Positions 1-7,993 are shown, numbered from the stretch's first letter. The stretch is DNA of 46,226 bases from JAPKZH01 sp964537875 (GCA_964537875.1 CAZIDN010000027.1:1-46226), one strand, 5' to 3'. Notes: a model not told the origin generated them from the sequence alone. Translations and numbers: made by a program.

Positions 1-48
1 CCTAAGCGCCGCCCGAACGGGGATGTCATTTTAATTATTACGTTGATA

Positions 49-1056
49 TTAATTTTGATATTTCCTGACGGCCGCCTGATGCTCCTTCAATGTCCGGCTG
101 AAGACATGGCTTCCGTCGTTCCTGGACACGAAGTAGAAATAGTCATCGGAGGCCGGATAGAGGGCCGCCCGGAGAGATTCTCTTCCTGGGTTGCAGATGG
201 GGCCGGGGGGGAGACCGGGATAAAGATAGGTGTTGTGGGGATTGTCCAGCTTGAGGTCTTTGGTGTGAAGCCGGCCGTCGAATAGGCCTTTTTCCTTGAG
301 GGCATAGATAATGGTCGGGTCACAGTCCAGCTTCATGCCCCGGCCCAGCCGGTTGTGGAAGACTGCCGAGACGAGCTTTTTTTCTTCGGGGAGGGAGGTT
401 TCTTTTTCGATCAGAGAGGCGAGCGTCACGACCTCGCGGACGCTCATCCGCAGCTCCTCCGCCCGGCGGCGCCAGGACTCGTCGAAGACGGCCTTGAATA
501 GGGAAACCATTTTCCCAAAAATTTCTTTGGCCGGGAGCCCCTTGGGAAGGGAGTAGGTCTCGGGGAAGAGATAGCCTTCCAGGTTCCGAGCGTTGGCATC
601 CCATGGGAAGATCAACTCCGCCTCCCCGAAGGCCTTGAAGAATTCCCCTGAGGTGCCGAAGCCGGCGGAAAGAAAAACGTCGGTCAACTCCCTGGCGGTC
701 AATCCCTCTGCGACCGTGACGGCATGGAGGTAGATTTTTCCGCGGATCAAGTCTTCCAGGATTTCCTGGCTTGATTGAGAAGGCTGGAACTGGTATTCGC
801 CCGCCTTCAGGCTCTGAGGAAAGAAAAAGAATTCGTACTGAAGCACGAACGGCCATTGTTTCCGGATAATCCCCTTGAGTTTGAGGGCTTCAGCGATAAC
901 CCGGACGCCCTTGCCTTTCTCCACGTCGAACAGGACGGGTTGCGTCTTTGCCGCCTGCGCTCCCCGGGATTCCAAGATGAGCCAGCCGGCCAAGCTGAGG
1001 ATGAGCGCATGGACCAGGATGAGGGCGGTCTTAATGATTCTCAGAAACATGGGCAT
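49..1056 (-). CDS. mltG: Endolytic murein transglycosylase MltG
   Basis: MltG is an inner-membrane lytic transglycosylase that cuts nascent peptidoglycan strands and helps set glycan length. The protein is about 335 residues. It starts with a short cytoplasmic tail and one hydrophobic anchor (residues about 6-27), followed by a YceG-like domain. The family signature LASLIEKETSLPEEKKLVSA holds the expected catalytic glutamate, and the C-terminal segment YPGLPPGPICNPG is also typical. The first ATG (1056) or the second (1050) is the likely start. Both overlap the 3' end of ruvX by about 20-26 nt, so translation is probably coupled. It is the last gene of a ddl-ruvX-mltG operon. Function is known from the family; the start is uncertain by two codons. 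Confidence 0.93.
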   Translation of the reverse strand: MPMFLRIIKTALILVHALILSLAGWLILESRGAQAAKTQPVLFDVEKGKGVRVIAEALKLKGIIRKQWPFVLQYEFFFFPQSLKAGEYQFQPSQSSQEILEDLIRGKIYLHAVTVAEGLTARELTDVFLSAGFGTSGEFFKAFGEAELIFPWDANARNLEGYLFPETYSLPKGLPAKEIFGKMVSLFKAVFDESWRRRAEELRMSVREVVTLASLIEKETSLPEEKKLVSAVFHNRLGRGMKLDCDPTIIYALKEKGLFDGRLHTKDLKLDNPHNTYLYPGLPPGPICNPGRESLRAALYPASDDYFYFVSRNDGSHVFSRTLKEHQAAVRKYQN

Positions 1057-1471
1057 CGGCTCGCTGGCTGTCCAGGTAGGTCTGGAGGATGATCGTCGCC
1101 GAGATCTGGTTGACCACGGACTTTTTGGCGCTGAGCTTGACCTTCTGCTCGTGCATGACATGGATGGCCTGGCGGGTCGTCAGCCGCTCATCCCAGAGCC
1201 GGACGGGAACGCCGACGGCCTGTTCCAGCCAGCGGGCGAAGGCCCGGGTTTTTTCCGCCCGCGTCCCGGAGGAGCCGTCCATTCTCAGGGGGACGCCGCA
1301 GACAATCTCGCCGATCTCATGCTTGCGGACAAGGTCCCCAAAAAATTTCTTGTCGGCGTCCTCTCGGTCTCTGAACTGATAGGTGCCCAGGGGTTGGGCC
1401 GTCAACCGGAGGGAGTCGCTCAGGGCCAGGCCGATGTTGCGGTCGCCGAAGTCAATGCCCAGGATCCTCAT
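1031..1471 (-). CDS. ruvX: RuvX/YqgF-family putative pre-16S rRNA nuclease (Holliday junction resolvase-like)
   Basis: This is a 146-residue YqgF-family protein with an RNase H-like fold. The family processes the 5' end of 16S rRNA and was earlier annotated as a Holliday junction resolvase. The N-terminal motif ILGIDFGDRNIGLALSD carries the first catalytic aspartate. The segments VCGVPLRMDGSSG and LWDERLTTRQA are the other conserved blocks. The start at 1471 is chosen because its ATG overlaps the ddl stop as ATGA and has an AGAGG Shine-Dalgarno 6 nt upstream. A longer reading that begins MRRQRPV would overlap ddl without reason. It is the middle gene of the cell-wall operon, and its 3' end overlaps mltG. 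Confidence 0.93.
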   Translation of the reverse strand: MRILGIDFGDRNIGLALSDSLRLTAQPLGTYQFRDREDADKKFFGDLVRKHEIGEIVCGVPLRMDGSSGTRAEKTRAFARWLEQAVGVPVRLWDERLTTRQAIHVMHEQKVKLSAKKSVVNQISATIILQTYLDSQRADAHVSENH

Positions 1472-2535
1472 GACCGGCCTCTGTCGACGCACCGTTTTTT
1501 CGAACGGTGTCTCTCGAGCCCGAGCTCGATCAACCGGTCCACGAGCTGCGGGAAGAGAAGGCCGCTCACTTCCCAGAGCTTTGGATACATGCTGATCCCG
1601 GTAAACCCGGGAATGGTGTTGATTTCACTCAACAGGATCTTCCGGGGGCGGGCTTGGAGGAAAAAGTCCACCCGGGCCATTCCCGAGCAGTCACAGGCTT
1701 TAAAGGCCTCGATGGACAGCCTCTGGACTTCCTTGATGATCGAAGCCGGCAGTCCGGCGGGGATGCCGAATTCCGTCTTGCCGTCGATATATTTGTCGTC
1801 GTAATCGTAGAATTCGCGGGAGGGCATGATTTCCCCGGGAAGGGATGCCTGCGGGTCGTCGTTTCCAAGAACGCTGCATTCGATCTCCCGGCCCAAAATC
1901 CCCTCTTCGACCAGGATCTTCCGGTCATAGACAAACGCGGTCTTGAGCGCGGCTTCCGTCTCGCCATAATTTTTCACCTTGGTGATTCCCACGCTCGATC
2001 CCAGGTTGGCCGGCTTGACGAAAAAGGGAAGGCCGAACTCCCGGCGGATGCGCTTTAGCGAGGCCTCGGGCCGCGACTTCCATTCCGTCTCGTGAAGGAC
2101 GATGAACTTCACGACCGGCAGGTTTTTGGCTTGGAATATAGTCTTCATGACGGCTTTGTCCATGCCGACGGCCGAGGCCAGCACGGCGGCTCCTACGTAG
2201 GGAACATCCGCCAATTCAAGAAGGCCTTGGATCGTCCCGTCTTCACCGTAGGGGCCGTGGAGAACCGGAAAATAGATGTCCGCACGGACGGGCTCGGCCG
2301 GACTTTGATTTGTCCAGGGAAGAAAGGAGTGAAAGGGTCCTTGGGAGAGATCTTTCAAGGGGAGAAAGGGCGATGCCGCATTCTTCCATTCGCCCTGCTT
2401 ATTGATGTAAAGGGAATAGACTTTGTATTTCTTGGGGTCCAGGTTCAGATGGATGGCCGCCGCCGAACGAATAGACACCTCATGTTCTGCAGAACGCCCC
2501 CCGAAAAGCAAAGCCACAGCTGTTTTTTCGGCCAT
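1468..2535 (-). CDS. ddl: D-alanine--D-alanine ligase
   Basis: Ddl joins two D-alanines using ATP to make the terminal dipeptide of the peptidoglycan precursor in the cytoplasm. The 355-residue length matches the family. The N-terminal signature LLFGGRSAEHEVSIRSA is clear. The ATP-grasp core shows KPANLGSSVGI, and the metal-binding C-terminal segment SEINTIPGFTGISMYPKLW is intact. An AGGAG lies about 11 nt upstream of the ATG, and a TGGACA-17-TACAAT promoter lies just before it. It is the first gene of the operon; its stop overlaps the ruvX start as ATGA. Confidence 0.95.
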   Translation of the reverse strand: MAEKTAVALLFGGRSAEHEVSIRSAAAIHLNLDPKKYKVYSLYINKQGEWKNAASPFLPLKDLSQGPFHSFLPWTNQSPAEPVRADIYFPVLHGPYGEDGTIQGLLELADVPYVGAAVLASAVGMDKAVMKTIFQAKNLPVVKFIVLHETEWKSRPEASLKRIRREFGLPFFVKPANLGSSVGITKVKNYGETEAALKTAFVYDRKILVEEGILGREIECSVLGNDDPQASLPGEIMPSREFYDYDDKYIDGKTEFGIPAGLPASIIKEVQRLSIEAFKACDCSGMARVDFFLQARPRKILLSEINTIPGFTGISMYPKLWEVSGLLFPQLVDRLIELGLERHRSKKRCVDRGRS

Positions 2536-2558
2536 AGGATCGCCGGCTCCTGAGGAGT

Positions 2559-2587
2559 ATTGTATAGAATGCTTTCTCTTTTGTCCA
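2559..2587 (-). promoter_or_regulatory. Sigma70-type promoter of the ddl-ruvX-mltG operon
   Basis: On the minus strand TGGACA (2582-2587) is followed after 17 nt by TACAAT (2559-2564). Transcription would start near 2551, giving a short leader of about 16 nt before the ddl ATG. This is read by eye from the consensus only. Confidence 0.55.
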
Positions 2588-2766
2588 TCGTCGATTGGCT
2601 CAGGCCGCCGGGCGGGATTTCGTGCCCCGTCCGAGCCTCGATTTTAGAGCTAACCTCTATGTCTCCACGAGAATCCGCAAGTCAATATTCCAGGGAAGGA
2701 AGACAGAAAACAAAGCACCCGTTGGAAGGAGTCTTCCCTTCCAAATGGATCTGCCGCCGGGCCCAG

Positions 2767-3036
2767 CTACAGACTGCCCTTGAACATCCGGCTGGGATTG
2801 AATTTAATCCTCTTCCGTCTGGGCACGTCGATCGCCTGCCCCGTCTTTGGATTGCGGCCCCGCCTGGCTTCCCGGATTCTCAGCTCAAAACTCCCGAATC
2901 CCGATAGATTCACCTTGCTTCCCTTCCTGAGGGATGTTTTGACGGACTCGAGAAGTGACTGGAAGGCTTTTTGTGCCTGGTGGAGTGTGACGCCCGAATC
3001 CCTGGCCATCTTGGCCACGATCTCTTTTTTGCCCAT
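2767..3036 (-). CDS. HU/IHF-family DNA-binding protein
   Basis: This is an 89-residue histone-like protein that bends and compacts DNA as a dimer. The body of the HU fold is visible: an N-terminal helical part starting MGKKEIVAKMARDSG, then the hallmark GFGSFELRIREARRGRNPKT that begins the DNA-grasping beta arms, and the end FNPSRMFKGSL. The start at 3036 is supported by an excellent AGAGGAGG 6 nt upstream. The frame stays open further upstream, but that extension lacks family similarity. It has its own TTGACA promoter. Whether it is HU or an IHF subunit cannot be decided from one chain. Confidence 0.93.
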   Translation of the reverse strand: MGKKEIVAKMARDSGVTLHQAQKAFQSLLESVKTSLRKGSKVNLSGFGSFELRIREARRGRNPKTGQAIDVPRRKRIKFNPSRMFKGSL

Positions 3037-3112
3037 GGCTGACCTCCTCTCCTTTTTGCTGATGAATGCAGAATTTATAAGGCCGCGCAATGAATTATTA
3101 AATGATAAGTTA

Positions 3113-3141
3113 ATATTAGGAAGAATACGGGTCGTTGTCAA
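3113..3141 (-). promoter_or_regulatory. Sigma70-type promoter of the HU gene
   Basis: On the minus strand TTGACA (3136-3141) is separated by exactly 17 nt from TAATAT (3113-3118). The predicted start near 3106 leaves a leader of about 70 nt that ends in the strong Shine-Dalgarno of the HU gene. Confidence 0.65.
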
Positions 3142-3169
3142 GTTATTCATATTATCCATGACTAAATAT

Positions 3170-3270
3170 ATGGGGTTGGGCCTACCCATTTGGCAGGCTA
3201 TGTCCCTGGACCGGGCCCCCCAGGAAGATATTCTGTTTTCAGAATGTCGAATGGGCAGGCAGGACCCCAT
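3170..3270. repeat. MITE-like element with imperfect 21-bp terminal inverted repeats
   Basis: The 21 bases at 3170-3190 (ATGGGGTTGGGCCTACCCAT plus T) match the reverse complement of 3250-3270 at 16 of 21 positions. A smaller hairpin with arms ATTCTG and CAGAAT (3230-3245) lies inside. The element is about 101 bp, encodes nothing, and fills most of the space between the divergent HU and 3353 promoters. A short similar stretch (GGGGTC..CCTGCCCAT) occurs near 37058, so it may belong to a dispersed family. Confidence 0.5.
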
Positions 3271-3281
3271 AAAGGAATGAA

Positions 3282-3310
3282 TTGACACTAAAATTATTGC
3301 CCACTATAAT
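3282..3310 (+). promoter_or_regulatory. Perfect-consensus sigma70 promoter of the secreted protein gene at 3353
   Basis: TTGACA (3282-3287), a 17-nt spacer and TATAAT (3305-3310) match the consensus at all twelve positions. The predicted start near 3317 leaves about 36 nt of leader. It begins 12 nt after the palindromic element at 3170-3270. Confidence 0.75.
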
Positions 3311-3352
3311 GGAGTTATCAGGAGTGGGTAAAATCAGGTTTGAGAGGTGATT

Positions 3353-4138
3353 ATGAAAAAACATCGTCGACTTATCATGTCTTTGATTCCGGTTGTTTTC
3401 TTGATGGTTGCGTCAAGCGGGCAGGAGGTCCAGAACCAGATTGAGAAGGCGAAGATTTTTCGAGATACATATCCGCTGATCGCCGAATCAGACCTCTATT
3501 GTTCGTTTTTTATCTTAGAGGAATTCCCTAATATCAAGATCATCGCCGCCGAGCGCGCCTCGGAGAAGACCATGTTTTCCGACGGGGACGCTTTTTATGT
3601 GGACAAAGGCAAGGACGACGGGCTTCAGGAAAACCAGGTGTGGACGATCCTGGATATCGGGGATAAGATCAAATCCACCGATTTGAGGCTTACGCTTGGT
3701 CCTTTAGCCTTCAGGCGGGGCAGGGCCCGGATCGTCCGGGCGGAGGCGGGCCGCAGCCTGGCCAAAGTGGAGCGGTCCTGCGGACGCGTCATGATCGGGA
3801 GTTTTCTCGCCCCCTTTGCGGAGAAAGAAGGCTTGTTGGGGAAAGACCTCGGCTTCAATGTCCTGGCCAAAGAGGGAGCTCAGACAGGCAGGCTCGTCTA
3901 TCTCCAGAATGAGCTCAATCAGATCGGCACGGGCAACTGGGCGATCATCGACATGGGGAAAGCCCAGGGGATCCAGATCGGCCAGCAGCTGACCATCTTC
4001 AAGAGCTTTAGCAAGAACATGCCTCTGGAGGCGATCGGCAATTCGGTTGTCGTCGATCTCGGCACCCAGAGCGCCACGATCAAGATCCTGTCCTGCAGGG
4101 ATGCTGCACGGCTCGGCTATCCGGCCCAAGTCAAATAA
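3353..4138 (+). CDS. Secreted protein of unknown function with two repeated FlgT-C-like segments
   Basis: This is a 261-residue exported protein whose function I do not recognise. The N-terminus (MKKHRRLIMSLIPVVFLMVA) is a classical signal peptide, with a plausible cut after ASSGQ. Two segments resemble each other: VDKGKDDGLQENQVWTIL (residues about 83-100) and IDMGKAQGIQIGQQLTIFK (residues about 200-218). Both have a glycine-rich turn followed by a hydrophobic strand, as in small beta-barrel domains such as FlgT-C-like or SH3-like domains attached to envelope proteins. The ATG at 3353 is preferred to a GTG two codons earlier because GAGAGG lies about 6 nt before it. The perfect promoter just upstream suggests abundant expression. 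Domain assignment is inference. Confidence 0.8.
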   Translation: MKKHRRLIMSLIPVVFLMVASSGQEVQNQIEKAKIFRDTYPLIAESDLYCSFFILEEFPNIKIIAAERASEKTMFSDGDAFYVDKGKDDGLQENQVWTILDIGDKIKSTDLRLTLGPLAFRRGRARIVRAEAGRSLAKVERSCGRVMIGSFLAPFAEKEGLLGKDLGFNVLAKEGAQTGRLVYLQNELNQIGTGNWAIIDMGKAQGIQIGQQLTIFKSFSKNMPLEAIGNSVVVDLGTQSATIKILSCRDAARLGYPAQVK

Positions 4139-4232
4139 ATCGCGGCCCATCAGGGTCCGGGCTTTGCCCTCAGATACAACGAAACACAAAAGGAATCGTC
4201 GAAACGCTCAGATCTTCTGCCGGTTTATATTT

Positions 4233-4397
4233 ATGATTCTCTTCCATTTCGTGTGGGTAGAAAAGAGAAACGATCCGGAGACGGCCGAAGCGACCATGGA
4301 GGGCTCGGGAACGGCGTGAAAAACCCGGATGGGGAGCGAGACCGTTTCCGGATCGTTTCCCATACAATTTTCCCCATACGAAATGGAAGAGAACCAT
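4233..4397. repeat. Large imperfect palindrome, family B copy 1 (deleted form)
   Basis: The outer arms read ATGATTCTCTTCCATTTCGT (from 4233) and, reverse-complemented from 4397, ATGGTTCTCTTCCATTTCGT. Inner arms AAACGATCCGGA (4268-4279) and TCCGGATCGTTT (4347-4358) are perfectly complementary. A second copy at 43057-43349 matches across its whole length but carries about 133 bp more in the middle. This copy ends 5 bp before the -35 box of the tRNA promoter. No open frame of note lies inside. With flanks it explains the 4139-4470 gap. Confidence 0.8.
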
Positions 4398-4402
4398 ATT
4401 TA

Positions 4403-4431
4403 TTGACAGAAACCCGGGTTTTTGTTAGTTT
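4403..4431 (+). promoter_or_regulatory. Promoter of the tRNA-Gly/tRNA-Cys unit
   Basis: TTGACA (4403-4408), 17 nt, then TAGTTT (4426-4431). The predicted start near 4438 lies about 33 nt upstream of the tRNA-Gly 5' end, a normal tRNA leader length. Confidence 0.55.
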
Positions 4432-4470
4432 AAGCCCTTGTTTCTCCCCGCAGAGCTGCGGATGGCCAAA

Positions 4471-4545
4471 GCGGGCGTAGTTCAGAGGTAGAACGTCTGC
4501 TTGCCAAGCAGAAGGTCGTGGGTTCAAGTCCCATCGCCCGCTCCA
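4471..4545 (+). tRNA. tRNA-Gly (anticodon GCC)
   Basis: The acceptor arm GCGGGCG pairs with CGCCCGC near the 3' end. The anticodon stem TCTGC/GCAGA encloses TTGCCAA with the anticodon GCC at 4503-4505. The T loop GGGTTCAAGTCCC is standard. The discriminator is T4542, and CCA is encoded (4543-4545). Confidence 0.97.
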
Positions 4546-4591
4546 GTTTTTGAATTTCTACGCCGGGCATTTAGCGTTTCATGAGACGGAG

Positions 4592-4667
4592 GGCGCGGTA
4601 CCCAAGTGGCTAAGGGAGAGGTCTGCAAAACCTCGATTCGTCGGTTCGAGTCCGACCCGCGCCTCCA
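4592..4667 (+). tRNA. tRNA-Cys (anticodon GCA)
   Basis: The acceptor GGCGCGG (4592-4598) pairs with CCGCGCC (4657-4663). The anticodon stem GAGGT/ACCTC encloses CTGCAAA, giving anticodon GCA (4625-4627). The T arm TCGGTTCGAGTCCGA is intact. The discriminator is T, as usual for tRNA-Cys, and CCA is encoded (4665-4667). It lies 46 nt after tRNA-Gly, probably in the same transcript. Confidence 0.96.
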
Positions 4668-4694
4668 CTCCAAATGCCCTGGAGGAAATTTGAT

Positions 4695-4723
4695 TTGACA
4701 GGGAATGTCAATTATTATATTGT
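4695..4723 (+). promoter_or_regulatory. Promoter of the Yip1-like gene
   Basis: TTGACA (4695-4700), 17 nt, then TATTGT (4718-4723). The predicted start near 4730 leaves about 22 nt containing the AAAGGAGG ribosome binding site. Confidence 0.6.
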
Positions 4724-4751
4724 CTTTTCAATTCGATAAAGGAGGTTCGGA

Positions 4752-5345
4752 ATGGATCTAATTACAAGAGCTCAGGCCATCCTCTTAAAACCCAAGGAAG
4801 AATGGGTCAAGATCAAGGGCGAATCCACCCCAATTGCCCAGCTTTTCACATCGTACGCCGTGTTCCTGGCCGCAATCCCGGCCATTGCCCGATTTATCGG
4901 CAACGGTCTCGTCGGGAGGCGAATTCCTTTTGTCGGCTGGGCGAGATTCCCCATCGGCTCGGCGCTTTTCGAAGCCATTCTCTATTACGTCTTCACGCTG
5001 GTCATTATCTATGTCTTCGGAATCGTCATCAATGCCCTGGCCCCAAGCTTCGGCTCAAAACAGAGCATGGAAAATGCTATGAAGCTGGCTGTCTACAGCA
5101 TGACACCGATGTTGATCGGGGGCATTTTCTATATATTTCCGGGCTTAGCTTTCCTGGCTTGGGTGGCCAGTCTCTACGGCCTCTATCTCCTCTATCTGGG
5201 GTTTGATAATCCTTTGATGGATACTCCGAAGGACAAAGTCGTCGGCTATCTGCTGGTCAGCATCGTCGTTATCATTGTTTTATCGATGGTTGTATTCCTG
5301 ATTCTGGGAGCGATTTTTACGGTCGGAACAATCAGAGGTATTTGA
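4752..5345 (+). CDS. Yip1-family integral membrane protein
   Basis: This is a 197-residue membrane protein that fits the bacterial Yip1 family. The start MDLITRAQAILLKPKEEWVK is a typical Yip1 opening, where a short amphipathic region with a W precedes the membrane part. About five hydrophobic segments follow, around residues 33-50, 72-98, 112-132, 135-152 and 165-190. The family's role in bacteria is not settled; some members affect envelope or polysaccharide traits. An AAAGGAGG ribosome binding site lies 5 nt before the ATG, and a TTGACA promoter lies upstream. It converges on pyrF with only about 11 nt between the stop codons. Confidence 0.85.
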   Translation: MDLITRAQAILLKPKEEWVKIKGESTPIAQLFTSYAVFLAAIPAIARFIGNGLVGRRIPFVGWARFPIGSALFEAILYYVFTLVIIYVFGIVINALAPSFGSKQSMENAMKLAVYSMTPMLIGGIFYIFPGLAFLAWVASLYGLYLLYLGFDNPLMDTPKDKVVGYLLVSIVVIIVLSMVVFLILGAIFTVGTIRGI

Positions 5346-5356
5346 TCCGATAAATT

Positions 5357-6082
5357 CTACGTTTTTTCGAGTTCTTCGAGAATCTTAAGAAACGCCTCTC
5401 GCGGGGAGGTCGCCTGAGTGATGGGCCTCCCCACAACCAAATAATCCGATCCCTTTTGGATCGCCTGTGAAGGCGTCATGATCCTTTTTTGGTCATGGGC
5501 AGCTGCCCAGGCTGGCCGGATTCCCGGTGTGACGATGACGAAACCCTTCCCCATCTCCCGCCTGACGATTTCGATCTCTTGGGCGGAACAGACAATACCG
5601 TCCATGCCCGACTTCTTGGCCAATCCGGCCAGGCGCAGGACCCGGCCTGGAATATCCGGGGTCATCCCGATGGCCTGAAGGTCGTCGCTCCTCAGGCTGG
5701 TCAATATCGTCACACCCAGGAGGAGCGGCCTGGCCGTCTTTGTTTTTTCCGACTCTGCCGACGCCGCCTCCGCGGCCCTTCTCATCATTTCCTCTCCTCC
5801 CGATGTATGGATGGTCATCATGGCCGCGCCCAACCTCACCCCGATGCGGACCGTTTCAGCTACCGTGTTGGGAATGTCGTGCAGCTTCAAGTCCAGAAAA
5901 ACGCTTTTGCCGAGCTGGCCGAGCGCTTTGACGAGCGGCGGCCCTTCGGCGGTGAAAAGCTCCAAACCCACCTTGAAAATCCGGGCGTCCTTGAGCTCGC
6001 GGACTAGGGTCAGGGCTTGCTCTTTATTCTCGACATCGAGGGCGATGATCAGGCGTTTGCTAAGATCTTGTTTTAGCGGCAT
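5357..6082 (-). CDS. pyrF: Orotidine 5'-phosphate decarboxylase
   Basis: PyrF converts OMP to UMP, the last step of de novo pyrimidine synthesis. The protein is 241 residues. LIIALDVENKEQAL opens the TIM barrel, and the catalytic signature FLDLKLHDIPNTVAETV (the D-K-D charge network) is complete. VTPGIRPAW and YLVVGRPIT form the phosphate-binding end. The start at 6082 (MPLKQDL) has GGAGG about 8 nt upstream; a longer frame begins 12 codons earlier without family support. It is separated from pyrD by about 200 bp, so it may be a separate unit. No strong promoter was seen in 6083-6287. Confidence 0.95.
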   Translation of the reverse strand: MPLKQDLSKRLIIALDVENKEQALTLVRELKDARIFKVGLELFTAEGPPLVKALGQLGKSVFLDLKLHDIPNTVAETVRIGVRLGAAMMTIHTSGGEEMMRRAAEAASAESEKTKTARPLLLGVTILTSLRSDDLQAIGMTPDIPGRVLRLAGLAKKSGMDGIVCSAQEIEIVRREMGKGFVIVTPGIRPAWAAAHDQKRIMTPSQAIQKGSDYLVVGRPITQATSPREAFLKILEELEKT

Positions 6083-6279
6083 TGAAAACTCCTCCTCCGG
6101 TCGCGTTCCTGCGCCCATTTTAACAAACTTTTAACAAATTTTTGACATAATAATGACAACTTTTTTTGGGCATGAAGCTAGATTGTCATCGGAATGAATG
6201 ATGAACGAGGATTCCAATAAAAAAGGTGTGGGGGCTCTCTCCGGTCTGCTTTTCCAGGGAGGGATTAGAAAAACCTGTT

Positions 6280-6309
6280 GATCGGGACTAAATCTTTAAA
6301 GTCCCGATC
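6280..6309 (-). terminator. Hairpin overlapping the pyrD stop, likely terminator
   Basis: Perfect 10-bp arms GATCGGGACT and AGTCCCGATC enclose a 10-nt AT-rich loop that includes the pyrD stop codon. On the minus strand a short T-run (GTTTTTC) follows about 6 nt later. That separation is a little long for a textbook intrinsic terminator. Confidence 0.5.
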
Positions 6310-7199
6310 AGGTCGGCAATCTTGTCGTGGCTGTTTGCCCGGCAGAAATCCTCCATCTCCCCGATGATTCTGACCGTGGCCGCCGGGTCGACGAAATTGG
6401 CCGTCCCGACCTCGACGGCTTTGGCGCCCGCCATCATGAACTCGAGCGCGTCGGCGCCCGTCATGATCCCGCCTATGCCGATGACGGGGATCCTCACGGC
6501 CGAAGCAACCTGGTAAACCATCCTCAAAGCGATCGGCTTGATGGCCGGGCCGCTGAGCCCGCCGAAGATGTTGGTCAGCTTAGGCCGCTGCGTCTCGATG
6601 TCCACGGCCATGGCCAGGATGGTGTTGATCAGAGAAACGCCATCGGCTCCGCCTTCTTCCGCGGCCTTGGCGATCTCGACGATGTCGGTGACATTCGGGG
6701 AGAGCTTGGCGATGATCGGAAGGCGGCTGGCTTGTTTGGCCATCTTGACGAGAGAAAACGTGTGGTCGGAGTTGAGGGCCGGACACACTCCGTTTTTTTC
6801 TACGTTCGGGCAGGAGATGTTGAGCTCGTAGGCCGCGATGCCTTGGTGGCGGTTCAGGTGTTCGATGACTCTGATGTATTCTTCGTCACTGGCGCCGCAG
6901 ACATTGATGAGGACGGCCGTCTGATATTTCCGGAGCTGGGGCAGGATTTCCTTGGCAAATTTTTCCACGCCGACGCCCTGCAGCCCGATGGCGTTGATCA
7001 GCCCGCCGGCCGTCTCGACGAGCCGCGGCGGCGGATTTCCTTCGCGCGGCCCAAAATAGAGTCCTTTGACGACGATTCCACCGATGGCATTGAGATCCAG
7101 GAACGGCGCGAATTCCAGTCCATAGCCGAACGTGCCGCTGGCGGCAAGCACCGGATTGCGCAGCTTTAAAAAACCCAGGTCCACGGAAAGGTCAACCAT
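6288..7199 (-). CDS. pyrD: Dihydroorotate dehydrogenase, type 1B catalytic subunit
   Basis: PyrD oxidises dihydroorotate to orotate with FMN, and in type 1B passes electrons to NAD+ through PyrK. The 303-residue protein has the class 1 start LRNPVLAASGTFGYG. The active-site loop ELNISCPNV holds a cysteine base, which marks class 1 and not the membrane class 2 enzymes. The C-terminal flavin site reads IGIGGIMTGADALEFMMAGA. The pyrK stop and the pyrD ATG share one base (TGATG), so the two are translationally coupled, as expected for subunits of one complex. Confidence 0.96.
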   Translation of the reverse strand: MVDLSVDLGFLKLRNPVLAASGTFGYGLEFAPFLDLNAIGGIVVKGLYFGPREGNPPPRLVETAGGLINAIGLQGVGVEKFAKEILPQLRKYQTAVLINVCGASDEEYIRVIEHLNRHQGIAAYELNISCPNVEKNGVCPALNSDHTFSLVKMAKQASRLPIIAKLSPNVTDIVEIAKAAEEGGADGVSLINTILAMAVDIETQRPKLTNIFGGLSGPAIKPIALRMVYQVASAVRIPVIGIGGIMTGADALEFMMAGAKAVEVGTANFVDPAATVRIIGEMEDFCRANSHDKIADLIGTLKI

Positions 7200-7993
7200 C
7201 AGCCTTCCTCTTCCCAGACGATCTCATCGCCGGAAAACACGGGACCGTCTTCGCAAATCTTCCTCCACGCTCCGTCATCGCCCTTCCGGATGCGCTTGAC
7301 GCAGCCCCAGCAGGCGCCGAAGCCGCAGCCCATCATCGATTCGAGAGAGAATTGGGCCGGAATCTTTTCACGGGAGGCGAATTCCGCCGTTTTTTTCATC
7401 ATAGGATCAGGCCCGCAGACAAACAGCGCCGCCGGTCGCTGCTTAGAAATTTCACTCTGGAGCAGCCCGGTGACAAAGCCGTGAAATCCGGATGTTCCAT
7501 CATCCGTTGAACAGGCGATGTCCAGGCCGGCCTGCTCAAATTTGTGCCTGAGGGGCAGGCCCGGCAGGCTCTTGCCTCCATACAACACTTTAACTCTGGC
7601 CCCGGCCGTCCGAAGTTCCCGGGCTAAGAAATACAAAGGAGCGATCCCCCTGCCGCCGCCGACTAGAAAAACAATTTTCCCTTTGACAACGGCGCTCCAG
7701 TCGAAGCCTTTTCCGAGCGGCCCCAGGATATCGAGCCGGTCTTCTTCCCTTTTTCGAGCGAGGAGCGCTGTGCCCTGGCCTGCGATCTTGAAAAATATTT
7801 CGAGCGTATTCCGTTCCCTGGCATGGATGCTCAGCGGCCGGCGCAGAAGCGGATCGATGTGATCGCTCACCCGGACCATGAGAAACTGGCCGGGCTTGGC
7901 CTCGCCGGCCAGCGCCGGCGATTCGATGCCGAAAAGAAAGTAATCGCCCCATTCTTGCTTAAGGACGATTCTGGCCGCGGGGTCCTTGGTCAT
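7199..7993 (-). CDS. pyrK: Dihydroorotate dehydrogenase electron transfer subunit
   Basis: PyrK is the FAD and [2Fe-2S] subunit that links PyrD to NAD+. The 264-residue chain has a ferredoxin-reductase-type FAD domain (RRPLSIHARE), an NAD-binding GGGRGIAPLYFLA, and the C-terminal cysteine cluster MMGCGFGACWGCVKR followed by CEDGPVF, which binds the iron-sulfur centre. The start at 7993 (MTKDPAAR) has GGGAG 6 nt upstream. A frame open to 8101 lacks family similarity at its N-terminus. A TTGCCA-17-TATTGT promoter lies immediately before. Confidence 0.94.
   Translation of the reverse strand: MTKDPAARIVLKQEWGDYFLFGIESPALAGEAKPGQFLMVRVSDHIDPLLRRPLSIHARERNTLEIFFKIAGQGTALLARKREEDRLDILGPLGKGFDWSAVVKGKIVFLVGGGRGIAPLYFLARELRTAGARVKVLYGGKSLPGLPLRHKFEQAGLDIACSTDDGTSGFHGFVTGLLQSEISKQRPAALFVCGPDPMMKKTAEFASREKIPAQFSLESMMGCGFGACWGCVKRIRKGDDGAWRKICEDGPVFSGDEIVWEEEG

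Noticed and set aside
6119..6287. Promoter for pyrF on the minus strand
   Set aside because: The region is AT-rich with several half-matches (TTGTCA, TTAAAAT), but no pair has both good boxes and good spacing.
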